DNA of 7,287 bases from Desulfohalobiaceae bacterium (GTDB lineage Bacteria > Desulfobacterota > Desulfovibrionia > Desulfovibrionales > Desulfothermaceae). The notes under the pieces were generated by a model. It saw only the letters and a program-made list of their open reading frames with translations. It was not told where the DNA came from and searched no databases. Numbering within the stretch: the first letter of the stretch is position 1; each line of letters begins with the position of its first letter. This document shows positions 6,392 to 7,287 of this stretch, in pieces. Location: contig JAIPDU010000079.1 of NCBI GenBank assembly GCA_021737525.1, positions 1 to 7,287 of the forward strand, given 5' to 3'. Position numbers and translations under genes: made by a program.

Positions 6392-7264
6392 ATGGATAAA
6401 GTATATTCCCGGGAGGGTCAAGTCCGTATGATCATCGACGCCCACGTGCACATCTGCCCCCCGCAGGTGCGACTGGACCGGCAACCCTTTCTGGAGGGCG
6501 AGCCCGAGTTCTCCGGGATCTACTCCGACCCCCGGGCCGAGCTCGTCGGCGCGGGCGATCTCGTGGCGACCATGGACCAGCAGGGCGTGGACCGGGCGGT
6601 GGTCTTCGGCTTTCCCTGGCGCAAGCAGGCCAACTTCCGGCTGAACAACGACTACGTCCTCCAGGCAGCGGACCGCTATCCGGAGCGGCTGGTCCCCTTC
6701 TGCTGTCTCCATCCCGGCCACAAGAACGCGGAGGCCGAGATCCGCCGCTGCTTCGACCGTGGTGCGCGGGGTGTCGGGGAGCTCGCCTTCTACAGCCGCG
6801 GCCTGGACCAGACCGCCCGCGACGAGGTGGGCCGTGCCGCCGCGGTCTGCGAGGAGGCGGGTCGCTTTCTCCTGCTGCACACCAACGAGCCCGTGGGGCA
6901 CAATTATCCGGGCAAGAGCCCCATGCATCTGGGCCAGCTCTACGCATTGCTCAAGGAGCGGCCCCGCACCCGGTGGATCCTGGCCCACGCCGGAGGGGGG
7001 CTCCCCTTCTACGCCCTGATGAGGAAGGAGGTGGAGGACGTGCTGGAGAGCTGCCTCTTCGACATCGCGGCCCTGCCCTTTCTGTTCAAGCCGGAGGGAC
7101 TGACTGCCATGTGCCGGGCCGCGGGGACGGAAAAGTTCATCCTGGGCACGGACTATCCCCTGCTCCCGCCGCGGCGCTACTACAAGCTCCTGGAGGCGTC
7201 CGGGCTGAGCGAGGAGGAACAGGCCATGATCCTGGGCGGAAACATGGAGCGGGAATTGTCGTGA
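6392..7264 (+). CDS. Metal-dependent amidohydrolase (amidohydrolase-2/ACMSD-like TIM barrel), substrate unknown
   Basis: The 290-residue product has the features of the amidohydrolase-2 branch of metal-dependent TIM-barrel hydrolases. IIDAHVHICPP (14-24) gives the metal-binding HxH (His18, His20). VGEL (128-131) has Glu130 at the end of a strand. LLHTNEPVGHNYPGK (161-175) gives His163 and His170. ILAHAGGG (196-203) gives His199. FILGTDYPLLPPRRYY (249-264) gives the probable catalytic Asp254. No signal peptide or membrane segment is seen, so it is probably cytoplasmic. AGGAG lies 7 bases before the ATG at 6392. A second ATG at 6428 (residue 13) is preceded by GGGAGGG about 10 bases upstream and would give MIIDAHVH, the usual family N-terminus, so the start is uncertain between these. 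Relatives include decarboxylases as well as hydrolases, and the neighbours give no hint of the substrate. Family call firm, reaction unknown. Confidence 0.88.
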   Translation: MDKVYSREGQVRMIIDAHVHICPPQVRLDRQPFLEGEPEFSGIYSDPRAELVGAGDLVATMDQQGVDRAVVFGFPWRKQANFRLNNDYVLQAADRYPERLVPFCCLHPGHKNAEAEIRRCFDRGARGVGELAFYSRGLDQTARDEVGRAAAVCEEAGRFLLLHTNEPVGHNYPGKSPMHLGQLYALLKERPRTRWILAHAGGGLPFYALMRKEVEDVLESCLFDIAALPFLFKPEGLTAMCRAAGTEKFILGTDYPLLPPRRYYKLLEASGLSEEEQAMILGGNMERELS

Positions 7265-7287
7265 TGCGTGATTCGTTATCCGTTATC
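7261..7287. repeat. Degenerate 7-base tandem repeats at the right edge
   Basis: Starting at the stop codon of the amidohydrolase gene, the sequence divides into four consecutive 7-base units: GTGATGC (7261-7267), GTGATTC (7268-7274), GTTATCC (7275-7281) and GTTATC at the edge (7282-7287, cut short). They share the pattern GT[GT]AT-any-C. The array probably continues beyond the window. The stop codon TGA (7262-7264) lies inside the first unit. The function is unknown. Confidence 0.6.

Noticed and set aside
6338..6988. 216-codon open frame on the minus strand overlapping the amidohydrolase gene
   Set aside because: It lies opposite a well-supported metal-dependent hydrolase gene and has no domain of its own. 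It would also extend through the divergent promoter region.
1..7287. CRISPR arrays, insertion sequences, tRNA or rRNA genes, toxin-antitoxin or defence genes
   Set aside because: I looked on both strands. Almost all of the window is occupied by six ordinary genes, and no such structures were seen. The spacers are too short to hold them.

Overview
This is a gene-dense, high-GC bacterial window with six protein-coding genes and little intergenic DNA. Five genes lie head to tail on the minus strand. In transcription order they are mutM, valS, a cobA-hemD fusion, purN, and an AMMECR1-domain gene that runs off the left edge. A sixth gene, a metal-dependent amidohydrolase, is on the plus strand at the right, divergent from mutM. 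The fused uroporphyrinogen-III methyltransferase/synthase, the stand-alone AMMECR1 protein and the codon and GC style suggest a sulfate-reducing deltaproteobacterium (Desulfobacterota, perhaps Desulfovibrionales). This is an inference from gene content, not from a marker gene.

Layout: 1-450 (minus) is the N-terminal 150 residues of an AMMECR1-family protein. 451-535 is an AT-rich spacer with a striking two-part inverted repeat next to that gene's ribosome binding site. 536-1216 (minus) is purN. 1237-2769 (minus) is cobA-hemD. 2766-5429 (minus) is valS, whose stop overlaps the cobA-hemD start by 4 bases. 5467-6303 (minus) is mutM, with a GTG start. 6304-6391 is the divergent intergenic region. 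6392-7264 (plus) is the amidohydrolase. From the last stop codon to the window end (7261-7287) the sequence is a run of degenerate 7-base tandem repeats.

The short gaps (37, -4 and 20 bases) fit a single mutM-valS-cobA/hemD-purN transcript, with the AMMECR1 gene either read through or served by its own promoter in the 85-base spacer. The products are housekeeping proteins from unrelated pathways: base-excision repair of oxidised guanine, tRNA-Val charging, precorrin-2 synthesis feeding siroheme, cobalamin or haem, and de novo purine synthesis. The cluster therefore looks like a conserved-neighbour housekeeping operon rather than a pathway. I found no mobile element, CRISPR array, tRNA, rRNA or defence system. 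The less ordinary items are the AMMECR1 gene, whose family role is poorly understood, the uncharacterised amidohydrolase, and the two repeat-bearing intergenic stretches.
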